Below, piece after piece: positions 54,538 through 63,827 of a stretch of DNA of 64,000 nucleotides; position 1 is the stretch's first letter, and every line of letters begins with the position of its first letter. This stretch comes from RH-AL1 sp964247745 (GTDB taxonomy: Bacteria; Pseudomonadota; Alphaproteobacteria; Rhizobiales; Beijerinckiaceae). The notes below the pieces were generated by a model. It searched no databases. It had not been told where the DNA came from and saw nothing but the letters and a program-made list of their open reading frames with translations. The DNA is taken from positions 8,317 to 72,316 of the forward strand of contig CAXTVT010000008.1 in the NCBI GenBank assembly GCA_964247745.1. The letters are read 5' to 3'. Position numbers and translations under genes: made by a program.

Positions 54538-54996
54538 ATGGTTGATGATCCCGCCGAAGGCGTCCTCGGACGTCACGCCGCCCTGCCCGCCTCGCCCGAA
54601 GAGGCGCGGCTCGAACGCGTGCCCAATCCGCATCCCGACACCGACTATGTCGCCCGCTTCACCGCGCCGGAGTTCACCTCGCTTTGTCCGGTGACCGGCC
54701 AGCCCGATTTCGCCCACCTCGTCATCGACTACGTGCCCGGCGACTGGCTCGTCGAATCGAAGTCGCTGAAGCTATACCTCGGCGCGTTCCGCAACCACGG
54801 CGCCTTCCACGAGGATTGCACGGTGCGCATCGGCAAGGACCTCGTCGCGCTGTTGGCGCCGCGTTGGCTGCGCATCGGCGGCTACTGGTACCCGCGCGGC
54901 GGCATGCCGATCGACGTGTTCTGGCAGACCGGCGCGCCGAAGCCGGGCGTGTGGCTACCCGACCAAGGCGTTCCGGCCTACCGCGGGCGCGGGTAA
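54538..54996 (+). CDS. queF: 7-cyano-7-deazaguanine (preQ0) reductase
   Basis: A 152-residue type I QueF. It reduces preQ0 to preQ1 with NADPH in queuosine synthesis. Catalytic Cys50 and Asp57 lie in TSLCPVTGQPDFAH; ESKSLKLYLGAFRNHGAFHE is the QueF motif. No preQ1 riboswitch is visible in the 55 bases upstream and the other que genes are not in the window. Confidence 0.96.
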   Translation: MVDDPAEGVLGRHAALPASPEEARLERVPNPHPDTDYVARFTAPEFTSLCPVTGQPDFAHLVIDYVPGDWLVESKSLKLYLGAFRNHGAFHEDCTVRIGKDLVALLAPRWLRIGGYWYPRGGMPIDVFWQTGAPKPGVWLPDQGVPAYRGRG

Positions 54997-55000
54997 CCGC

Positions 55001-55822
55001 TCACGCCGGACGCTCGAGCGCCGTCGCCAGCGCCATCGCGGCGGCAGGGTTTCGCTCCTTGGCGCCGGCGATCATGTAGACGAAGCAATCGCGCGGCGTC
55101 GCCGTCGGCGCCTCGCCGAGCAACGGCAGCCCCGGCGCCGTCGCGCCCCGCGCCAACGCCAGGCAGCGCTCGCGCCACTCCGCCAGGATCGGGGCGGCGT
55201 AGCCCTGCGGCGCGTCGGCGCTCGTGGTCTGCAGGCGCAGGTAGCAGAAGTCGGCGGTGGGGTCGGCGATCATCGGATAGCCGTCGGAGAGTGCCAGCAC
55301 GATCGCCACGCCATGGCGCCGCGCCAGGGCGACGAACTCCGGCACGACGAAGCTCGCATGGCGCGCCTCGACGACGTGGCGCAGCGCCACGCCGTCCTGC
55401 GCCTTTGGCAGCAGGCCGAGGAAGCCTTCCATCTCGGCCGGCACGAACCTCTTGGTCCCGGCGAGCTGCCACAGGATGGGCCCGAGCTTTGGCCCCATCT
55501 CGGTCAGCCCGCTTCCCATGAAGCGAGCGATCGACTCGGCGCCGTCGGCCAGGTCCTTGCGGTTGACGCAATAGCGGCTGGCCTTGACCGAGAACACGAA
55601 GCCGTCGGGCGTCGCGTCGGCCCACTTGCGGAACGTCTCCGGCGCCTGCGTTCGGTAGAACGTGCCGTTGATCTCGATCGTGCCGAGCTGTCGGCTGGCG
55701 TGGTGCAGCTCCTTCGCCTTGGGCAGGCCCTTCGGAAAGAAGCTCTCGCGCCAGGGCTCGTAGACCCAGCCGCCGATGCCGACGCGAATCAGGCCCGCGC
55801 CAGGGCCAGCCTTACCCATCAT
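55001..55822 (-). CDS. DUF72 family protein
   Basis: A 273-residue TIM-barrel-like cytoplasmic protein. IRVGIGGWVYEPWRESFFP, FYRTQAPETFRKWADATPDGFVFSVK-type segments and FCYLRLQTT are DUF72 hallmarks. Function not established. Convergent with queF, four bases apart. Confidence 0.9.
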   Translation of the reverse strand: MMGKAGPGAGLIRVGIGGWVYEPWRESFFPKGLPKAKELHHASRQLGTIEINGTFYRTQAPETFRKWADATPDGFVFSVKASRYCVNRKDLADGAESIARFMGSGLTEMGPKLGPILWQLAGTKRFVPAEMEGFLGLLPKAQDGVALRHVVEARHASFVVPEFVALARRHGVAIVLALSDGYPMIADPTADFCYLRLQTTSADAPQGYAAPILAEWRERCLALARGATAPGLPLLGEAPTATPRDCFVYMIAGAKERNPAAAMALATALERPA

Positions 55823-55988
55823 GCGTCATCCACGCACGCCCCCAAAATCGACGAGCAATACGCCGTCCGCATCGATCGATGATTGCGGGCGCGTGCTCAA
55901 GTCCCCCGCTCGACAACATCGTTAGTCGTGGCGCCAGGATCATCGAGGTCGTGTCGCTCGTTCACAGGCGATGTCGTGACGACCCGAT

Positions 55989-56597
55989 TCACCCGCCTTT
56001 CGAGGACGAGCCATACCGCAGCCCGTCGACCAGCAGCCCGACCAGGCGGCGCGCGTGCGCGTCGTTGCGGGCCGGCAGGCAAAGGCTCGTCACCGCCTCG
56101 CGTAGCTCTTCCGACTCGATGTCGGCCCGCACGGCGCCGGTCGCGACGGCGGCTTCGAGAAGCGTCCGAAGGGCTGGTTTGAGGCGCAGGCTGAAATGGT
56201 CGCGCAGACCATCGTAGGCGGGATCGCCCGAATGCAGCGCCGGCGCCAGGCCGCGCTTGGTCGCGATGAACGCGGCGTAGCGTTGCAGCCAGGCGCTCAA
56301 GGCCTCGCCGGGCTCGTGCGCGGCGGCCAGCGTCACCGCGGCGTCGGCGCAATCGTCGATCTCGCGCCGGAACACCGCGGCGACGAGGTCGGCCCGCTGC
56401 GGGAAGTGGCGGTACAGGGTGCCGATGCCGAGCTTGGCCCGCTCTGCGATCTCGCGCACGGGCGCCTCCACCCCGGACATTTCAAACACCGCCTTCGCCG
56501 CATGCAGCAGCGCGTCGAGGTTGCGCTTCGCGTCGGCGCGAGGCGGCCGTGCGCCGGCGGAGGCCGCGATTTCGTCGGATCGCCCGTCGCCCACCAT
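55989..56597 (-). CDS. TetR/AcrR family transcriptional regulator
   Basis: A 202-residue repressor-type regulator. The HTH spans about 44-68 (VREIAERAKLGIGTLYRHFPQRADL); the C-terminal ligand domain is helical. It starts at the ATG 56597 and is divergent from the SDR gene, which it probably controls through the inverted repeat between them. Effector unknown. Confidence 0.9.
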   Translation of the reverse strand: MVGDGRSDEIAASAGARPPRADAKRNLDALLHAAKAVFEMSGVEAPVREIAERAKLGIGTLYRHFPQRADLVAAVFRREIDDCADAAVTLAAAHEPGEALSAWLQRYAAFIATKRGLAPALHSGDPAYDGLRDHFSLRLKPALRTLLEAAVATGAVRADIESEELREAVTSLCLPARNDAHARRLVGLLVDGLRYGSSSKGG

Positions 56598-56607
56598 GAT
56601 CCCTTGT

Positions 56608-56649
56608 AAACGGAACTTTGTTCCAATTATGCGGACGATCGTTCCGTTT
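56608..56649. promoter_or_regulatory. probable TetR-family operator
   Basis: A 9-bp perfect inverted repeat AAACGGAAC ... GTTCCGTTT frames an inner palindrome GGAAC-TTT-GTTCC. It lies 10 bases from the regulator start and 45 bases from the SDR start, the usual place for autoregulation plus target control. Confidence 0.6.
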
Positions 56650-56694
56650 GGACGATAGGACGGCGCGCGGGCGTCGGCAACATCGGAGATCGTC

Positions 56695-57444
56695 ATGCAG
56701 GACAAACCCATCGCCCTTGTCACCGGCGCAAACAAGGGAATCGGCCTCGCCATCGCGAAGGAGCTCGCCGGACATGGCTTCACCGTGCTGGTCGGATCGC
56801 GCGACCTCGCCCGGGGCGAGAAAGCGGCTGCCACCATCGACGGCGTGGCCCACGCCATCGCGCTCGACGTGACCGCCGAGGCCTCGATCGCCGCCGCCGC
56901 GGCACGCATCCGCGCGGAATTCGGCCGCCTCGACGTGCTGGTCAACAATGCCGCCATCTCGCATGCGGGCGAGCCGGGACGACCACTAGAAGAGATGGTG
57001 CGGACGGGCCTCGCCAGCGTCGTGTCGCTTACCGAGGTGCGTACGGTTTTCGAGACGAACGTCTTCGGCGTGCTCGCGGTGAGCCAGGCGATGCTGCCCC
57101 TGCTGCGCGAGGCGCCGGCTGCCCGCATCGTCAACGTCTCGAGCGGCGTCGGGTCGCTGACCCGCGTCTCGGACCCGGCCAACACCTATCGCGCGATGTA
57201 CGGCCTCTACAGCTTCTCGAAGACCGCGCTCAACGGGGTCACGGTCGCCCTCGCGGCCGAGCTGGACAAGACCAATATCAAGGTCAACGCCGCCTGCCCC
57301 GGCTTCACGGCGACGGACCTCAACAACTTCGCGGGGACCCAGAGCGTGGAGGAGGCGGCGAAGGAACCTGTGCGCCTCGCCCTGCTCGGCGCCGACGGCC
57401 CGACAGGCGGCTATTTCGCCGCGAGCGGCCCGCTGCCGTGGTGA
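56695..57444 (+). CDS. SDR family NAD(P)-dependent oxidoreductase
   Basis: A 249-residue classical short-chain dehydrogenase/reductase resembling plant/bacterial carbonyl reductases. Cofactor motif TGANKGIG (10-17), NNAAIS, catalytic Ser in VNVSSGVGSL and YSFSK with catalytic Tyr/Lys. VGSRDLARGEKAA (Arg after strand 2) suggests NADPH. Likely induced when the neighbouring TetR regulator is released. Confidence 0.92.
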   Translation: MQDKPIALVTGANKGIGLAIAKELAGHGFTVLVGSRDLARGEKAAATIDGVAHAIALDVTAEASIAAAAARIRAEFGRLDVLVNNAAISHAGEPGRPLEEMVRTGLASVVSLTEVRTVFETNVFGVLAVSQAMLPLLREAPAARIVNVSSGVGSLTRVSDPANTYRAMYGLYSFSKTALNGVTVALAAELDKTNIKVNAACPGFTATDLNNFAGTQSVEEAAKEPVRLALLGADGPTGGYFAASGPLPW

Positions 57445-57528
57445 CGCGGTATAAATGCGGCTGTCGAAAGTAGGGCTGGACCTAACCTATGTGACCCGAG
57501 AAGTCGGCCGACGATACCGGCCCACGAC

Positions 57529-59157
<1,629 letters not shown>

Positions 59158-59255
59158 GGGGGTCGAGCCTTAGCGGCTTTCGCCAGACTTGGGGAGCGCT
59201 AAAGCGAGACGAGCCATGCCGTCCACACCTTGCTGCGGTGCGGCCGCCGCGCCGT

Positions 59256-59795
59256 CTACTGCGGCGACGAGGCCGGGGGCGTCGCCGGTGCCGGGCTTGC
59301 CGGAGCGGCGGGCGCCGCTGGGTTCTTGCGCTCGGGCATGCCGCTCGGCTCGGCCGGTGTCGCGGTGGCGGAGGGGCTCGGAGCCGCCGGGGTGGCCGTC
59401 GGCGCCGCGGGCGTCGCCGACGGGGCCGGCGCGGCACCGCCGGCAGCCGCGGTACCGCGCTGCTGCTCGATGGCCCGCACCTGGTCGAGCACGCTGCCCT
59501 GCCCCTTCGACGAAGGCAGCGCCGGCGCCTTCTCGGCGGGGCCGGCCGGCACGTTGAAGTTCAGCTGGTTGCCGTGGCCGTAGCGGGCGAGCAGCGTCAG
59601 ACCGAGGCTGGTGGCGAAGAACAGCGCCGCGAGGATCGCGGTGGCGCGCGTCAGCACGTTGGCCTGGCCGCGCCCGGTCATGAAGCCGCCGCCGCCGCCC
59701 ATGCCCAGCGCGCCGCCCTCGGAGCGCTGCAGCAGCACCACCACCACCAGGGCGACGACGATCAGGAGGTGGACGACGATGAGGACGGTCTGCAT
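59256..59795 (-). CDS. secG: preprotein translocase subunit SecG with long Ala/Pro tail
   Basis: A 179-residue SecYEG component. Two membrane helices (about 3-22 and 50-70) bracket the conserved RSEGGALGMGGGGGFMTGRG loop. From about residue 80 there is a low-complexity Ala/Pro/Ser/Thr tail much longer than in E. coli SecG (110 residues), a feature shared with other Hyphomicrobiales. tpiA, often upstream, is absent. Confidence 0.93.
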   Translation of the reverse strand: MQTVLIVVHLLIVVALVVVVLLQRSEGGALGMGGGGGFMTGRGQANVLTRATAILAALFFATSLGLTLLARYGHGNQLNFNVPAGPAEKAPALPSSKGQGSVLDQVRAIEQQRGTAAAGGAAPAPSATPAAPTATPAAPSPSATATPAEPSGMPERKNPAAPAAPASPAPATPPASSPQ

Positions 59796-59985
59796 GACGA
59801 GGCGGGGATCCGGAAGCGGCGCGTGAAAACCGTGGCCCGGCGGACGCGCGAAGCCGGCGTTCTAGGGGAACGGCGCCCTTTCCGCAACGCATGTGGCCGC
59901 CCGGTTCTTGCGGGCGCCCGCGCGCCATGCTCCCACGGGCTCGACCCTTCGCCGAAGCCGGCTGGGGCGTGTCGAGGAGGCTGCC

Positions 59986-60381
59986 ATGAAGACCGCCGTT
60001 CGTTTCGCTTTCGCGCTGGGCCTCGCCGCGTCCGCCGCCCTCGCCGCCTCGGCTCCGATGACTCCTGCTCAGGCGCAGAAGATGCCATCGCCCTCGCACT
60101 CGGCCTTCGTGCTGCTCGAGTTCGACGTGAAAGACCCGGCCGCCTTCAAGGAGTTCGCCCCGAAAGTTCGCGCGACGCTGAAGGATTACAAAGGCGAGTT
60201 CGTGATGCGCGAGAAGGTCGATTCCTTGTTCGGAGGCAAGGCCTCGAACCTCTCGGTCATCAGCTTTCCCACGGTGGAGGATGCCCGCAAGTGGCTGGCC
60301 TCTCCCGAGATCGAGAAGATGAAGCCCGAGCGCGACAAGATCGCGGATGTCCGAACCTACCTGGTCGAGAAGCTGGACTGA
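59986..60381 (+). CDS. DUF1330 domain protein with signal peptide
   Basis: A 131-residue protein. The ATG at 59986, 5 bases after GAGGAGG, opens a signal peptide (FAFALGLAASAALAASA, AQAQ site). The mature part is a ferredoxin-like DUF1330 domain: AFVLLEFDVKDPAAFKEFAP and WLASPEIEKMKPERDK. Most DUF1330 proteins are cytoplasmic; this one should be exported. Function unknown. Confidence 0.82.
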   Translation: MKTAVRFAFALGLAASAALAASAPMTPAQAQKMPSPSHSAFVLLEFDVKDPAAFKEFAPKVRATLKDYKGEFVMREKVDSLFGGKASNLSVISFPTVEDARKWLASPEIEKMKPERDKIADVRTYLVEKLD

Positions 60382-60719
60382 TCCACGCTTGCGTCGGATC
60401 TTGAAGGTATATATACCGTAAGAAGCGCCGGGATGCGAGCCGCGTCCCGGGCCAAATCAGCGGAAATCCGGCGTCGGCGAGCGACCCCACGGCTTCGCCG
60501 GACGACCACTCCGCAATCTCCAGAAACGGCGTCCGGTCACACCGAAAATGCGAAGCCGCCCGGGAGGCGGAATTGCGAGGTCGAACGCCGACATTCGACC
60601 TCGCCGACCCAAATACGCAGGGTTTTCGGCAAATGTTCGCGGCCCTCACAAGGCGGCGTGGCGCGACGGCCACGAGCCATCGGACACCACGCCTTTTCGT
60701 AACGCTCAGAACTCGGCGG
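60382..60719. other. intergenic region between convergent genes
   Basis: A 338-base gap with no supportable gene. It holds a perfect 12-base palindrome GGTATATATACC (60406-60417) and an 11-bp hairpin (60575-60604) that may serve as the terminator of one or both flanking genes. Confidence 0.6.
60575..60604. other. perfect 11-bp hairpin
   Basis: GCGAGGTCGAA and TTCGACCTCGC separated by 8 bases, between the convergent DUF1330 and membrane-protein genes. No T-run on either side; a factor-assisted terminator or RNA-stabilising structure is the likely role. Confidence 0.5.
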
Positions 60720-61589
60720 TCAGGCCGCGTTCGCGTCTTGCAGACGCACCGCGCTGAATCGCGCGGCGAAGAACGCGGCGAGCGCTCCGCGCGACGCTGT
60801 CGTGGCGACCGTTGCGGCGGCCGCCGTAGCCTGCTGCTTGGCCTCGGCGGCGAGCCGCTGGTACTGCGCCTCGTAGCCCTCGACCTGCACGCGAGCCTGG
60901 TCGACCGTCGTGCCGGTGACCTTGGCCAGCGCCTGCGCGGCCTGATCGGTGGCCTGCTGCCGATGGCCCTCGTCGCTCGAGAGCGCCGCCTTGACGGCGG
61001 CGATGGCCGCGTTGGCCGCTTCGGCGTTCTCGGGCTTGCCGGCCTGCGCCTCGAGCTGATCGGTGATCCGGGCGAGCGGATCGGTGCTGATCCGGGCCGA
61101 GACCTGCGGCGCCACCGCTTGCGCCGCACTGGTCAGGGCGTGGCCGGCGCCGCCGAAGGCGCTGGAGGCAACCCTGAGCGTGCCGCCTAGGATCGCGCCG
61201 ACCGCGCTGGTCAACAGCACGACCACGATGGTCGTCGTCAGAGCCCAGGTCACCAGGCTGTGGTACCCGGCCCGCGAGCGCAGAGGCTCGCCAGCGAGAC
61301 TGCCGGCCACGTAGCCGCCGATCGCGTAGGTCGCGATCGCGGTGAGCACGATCCAGATGGCGGCGCCGATCGAGAACGCCTCGGCACCGGTGCCATTGCC
61401 GGCGGAGTCGACCGACGACAGCCCGATGCCGAGCCCGAGAAGGTTGAGCACCAGCTGACAGACCAGCGCCGTCAGCGCGCCCGCTATGATCGCGCCCCAG
61501 GACATCGGGGGTCGGACCTGCGCTGCCGCGCCGTCGGCGACGAGCGCCTGCTCACGGCCGGTCCCGGCCTTTGTGAAAAAGGAGGTCAT
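60720..61589 (-). CDS. hypothetical membrane protein of the stress-like locus
   Basis: A 289-residue protein with three predicted membrane helices (about 30-57, 73-98, 113-137: SWGAIIAGALTALVCQLVLN, AAIWIVLTAIATYAIGGYVAG, LTTTIVVVLLTSAVGAILGG) followed by a long Ala/Gln-rich helical domain (about 150-275). Similar proteins are sometimes labelled PhnA-like in Hyphomicrobiales, without support here for phosphonate chemistry. It lies 9 bases after the CsbD-TM gene and is probably co-transcribed. Confidence 0.7.
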   Translation of the reverse strand: MTSFFTKAGTGREQALVADGAAAQVRPPMSWGAIIAGALTALVCQLVLNLLGLGIGLSSVDSAGNGTGAEAFSIGAAIWIVLTAIATYAIGGYVAGSLAGEPLRSRAGYHSLVTWALTTTIVVVLLTSAVGAILGGTLRVASSAFGGAGHALTSAAQAVAPQVSARISTDPLARITDQLEAQAGKPENAEAANAAIAAVKAALSSDEGHRQQATDQAAQALAKVTGTTVDQARVQVEGYEAQYQRLAAEAKQQATAAAATVATTASRGALAAFFAARFSAVRLQDANAA

Positions 61590-61598
61590 GACCGCCCC

Positions 61599-61961
61599 TC
61601 AGCGACGGAGGTAGCGACGATCAAGGTGCTCGCCGAGCAACATCGAGGCGAAGAAGCCGGTCGCGGCGGCGGCGAGCAAGTAGATCACGGGGTAGGACAC
61701 GATCGAATGCTCGACGGCTTTCGCCCCTTCGCGGGCGTACTGGCCACCCTCGCGGACAACCTGGCGCGCGTAATCTCCGGCATCCTCGGCGACGTCGCGC
61801 ACCTGGTCCTTGGCCTCGCCGAACATTCCCTGGGCCTTGCCTCCCATCTCGCGCGCCACGCCCTCCGCCTGGGTCGAGCGATCTCCCGTCAAACCCCCAT
61901 ATCCCTGCTGCAGCTTGCCGCCGATTTCCTGGGCCGCGCCCTTGATCCGATCCATGTCCAT
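61599..61961 (-). CDS. CsbD-like protein with C-terminal membrane anchor
   Basis: A 120-residue protein. The N-terminal 55 residues are CsbD-like (MDMDRIKGAAQEIGGKLQQG, TQAEGVAREMGGKAQG), followed by a helix and one membrane span (SYPVIYLLAAAATGFFASML) ending LDRRYLRR. CsbD proteins are general-stress induced in many bacteria. The ATG at 61961 is used; the upstream frame is not protein-like. First gene of a two-gene unit whose upstream region carries the CTACTAGTA box. Confidence 0.8.
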   Translation of the reverse strand: MDMDRIKGAAQEIGGKLQQGYGGLTGDRSTQAEGVAREMGGKAQGMFGEAKDQVRDVAEDAGDYARQVVREGGQYAREGAKAVEHSIVSYPVIYLLAAAATGFFASMLLGEHLDRRYLRR

Positions 61962-62078
61962 CTGATGTCCTGCTGGCTGAGTGGCGACGGCGGCTTGCGC
62001 CGTCCGTCTGCCCGACAGCGGTGTGGATGACGGCAGGACCGCGTGCAATGATGCGAACGCACCGTTTTCACATGTCGG

Positions 62079-62088
62079 CTACTAGTAC
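62079..62088. promoter_or_regulatory. CTACTAGTA box upstream of the CsbD-TM operon
   Basis: CTACTAGTAC, an almost palindromic CTAG-centred site, lies about 120 bases upstream of the CsbD-TM start, between it and the end of the PAS-LuxR gene. The same core recurs inverted at 63742-63751. CTAG is generally rare in such genomes. Confidence 0.45.
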
Positions 62089-62430
62089 CTAGCGTGCCGT
62101 CTTCGGGCTGGTTTTCGTCCCGGGCTTGGCGGGTGCGGGCTCCGGCAAGAAGCCGTGAGCGTGCCCCCACAGCGCGGCTTCGGTGCGATTGTGGACCTGG
62201 AGCTTGCGGTACAGTGAGGCGATGTGGTTGCGCACGGTGTTCTGCGACAGGCGCAACGCCTCGGCGATGCGGACGTCGCCGCGCCCTTGGCAGATGAAGC
62301 GCAGCATCTCCTTCTCTCGGCGGGTCAGGCTGTCGAGTTCCGTCGCGTGCTGCTCGCCGCGTGTCGCGCTGCGCAACTCGGCGAGCTTCTCGATCAGGCT
62401 GCTGCTGAACCAGGACGTGTCGGCCATCAC
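62089..62430 (-). CDS. LuxR-type HTH segment of the PAS-LuxR regulator
   Basis: The open frame holding the DNA-binding part, 113 residues if begun at an internal ATG: LTRREKEMLRFICQGRGDVRIAE-type HTH (about 34-85, RLSQNTVRNHIASLYRKL) and a Pro/Lys-rich tail. If the frameshift is real, this segment could be translated separately as a small constitutive DNA-binding protein; if it is an error, this is simply the C terminus of the longer protein. Confidence 0.6.
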   Translation of the reverse strand: MMADTSWFSSSLIEKLAELRSATRGEQHATELDSLTRREKEMLRFICQGRGDVRIAEALRLSQNTVRNHIASLYRKLQVHNRTEAALWGHAHGFLPEPAPAKPGTKTSPKTAR

Positions 62431-63688
62431 CTTGTCGATGGCCGCGACGAGATCTCGCTCCGCGCTTTCGCTCGGTGATGTCGAGAATGGTGCAGAGCAA
62501 ACAGGCCTGGTCCGCGACCACGATCGAGACGCCGCTGATCAGGCAATCCAGCATGTCGCCGGCCTTGTGGCGCAGGCATTCCTCGCTCGCCGGGACCGTG
62601 CCGGTCTGCACCGCCTGAGAGCGGAAGCGCAGCAGCGCATCCTCCTTCACCCAGAGGTCGATCTCGTCCATGCGCCGGCCGACGACGTCGGTCTCGGCAA
62701 GCCCGAGGAGCCTGACGAAGCTCTCGTTCACCGCCACGAACGCGAAATCGGTGGCCGAGAGCAGCACCGTCGCGACGGGGGACGAGCGGAACGCCTTCTC
62801 GAAACGCTCCTCGCTGTGACGCAGCGACGTCTCCGCCTTCTTCTGTCGCTCGAGATCGGCGAAGGTGAACAGCATACAGGGCTCGTCGCCGATCTCGAGC
62901 GGCTGCCCGGCGACGATGACCCACTTGGTGCCGCCGCCGGGAAGATCGATGCAGGCTTCCATCTGCGGGATCGTCTCGCCACGGCTCAGCCGCTCGATCC
63001 CGATCGCGCGGCGCTCGGAATCCTTCATCAGGTCGATCTCGTAGGTCGAACGGCCGAGAAGCTGCTCCTTGCGATAGCCGGTCATCTCGATGAAGCCCTG
63101 ATTGAGCTTGACGAAGCGCAGGTCGCTCAACCGGCAGATGATGGCGGGCGCGGGATTGGCGGCGAAGGTCTTCTGGAAGCGCTCCTCCGCCTGGAAGCGA
63201 TCGGTCGCGTCCTTGAGGATAAGGACCAGGCAATCGGGGGTGCCGTGCGCGTCGTTGATGACGAGGCTGCGGATCTTGTGCACCCATTCGGGTTTCGATC
63301 GTCCGGCGCGAGAAACCTCGACCACGACATCGTCGAAGCGTTCTCCGCCGACGACGCGCTCGATGGGATATTTGCCGTCGTCGATGCGATGGTTGTTGCG
63401 GTACTGGAGCTGAAAATTGCGCCGATATTCGTCGACGTTCGCGCCGAGGGCCTCGATGCTGTCGACCCCGTGCATTGCGAGCGCCGCATCGTTGGCCCAG
63501 GCGATCGTCTGGTCGGGTTCGACGATGATCACGCCGTCGGTCAGGCCGGCGATGATCATCTGCAGCTGGCTGCGGTTGACGCTCTTGTCCACGACGACCT
63601 CGGGGCGCAGCGCCGCCCGGTCGTCGGTTGGAGAACCGGCCTTGGACCTGTCGCTGCGAGGACGACGCGCTCCGCTGGTGGCACTCAT
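62089..63688 (-). pseudogene. PAS-PAS-PAS-LuxR sensor regulator, frameshifted
   Basis: A one-component regulator of about 530 residues split by a frameshift. From the ATG at 63688: three PAS domains (about 45-155, 165-280, 290-405; VIIVEPDQTIAWANDAALAM, FVKLNQGFIEMTGYRKEQLL, FVAVNESFVRLLGL), ending ILDITERK. The frame then breaks at an AAA triplet near 62466-62468. The LuxR-type HTH continues in another frame to 62089. Removing one A joins ITER to SAERDLVAAIDKVMADTSWF. The sensed signal is unknown. It sits between two csbD-type genes. Confidence 0.75.
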
Positions 63689-63741
63689 AGCTCGACCTTT
63701 CCAAAGCTCAATGGTGCGCACCTACCAATCGAAGCATCGAC

Positions 63742-63751
63742 ATACTAGTAG
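63742..63751. promoter_or_regulatory. CTACTAGTA box between regulator and csbD
   Basis: On the minus strand it reads CTACTAGTAT; it lies 54 bases upstream of the PAS-LuxR start and 77 bases upstream of csbD. Shares a 9-base core with 62079-62088 and is a plausible binding site of the regulator itself. Confidence 0.45.
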
Positions 63752-63827
63752 TCTAGGCTTGGCTTCGGCGAGCGTCTACTGCACGAGCTTCCGGCTCGAA
63801 ACCGCAGCCGGACACGTGGGAGGAACC

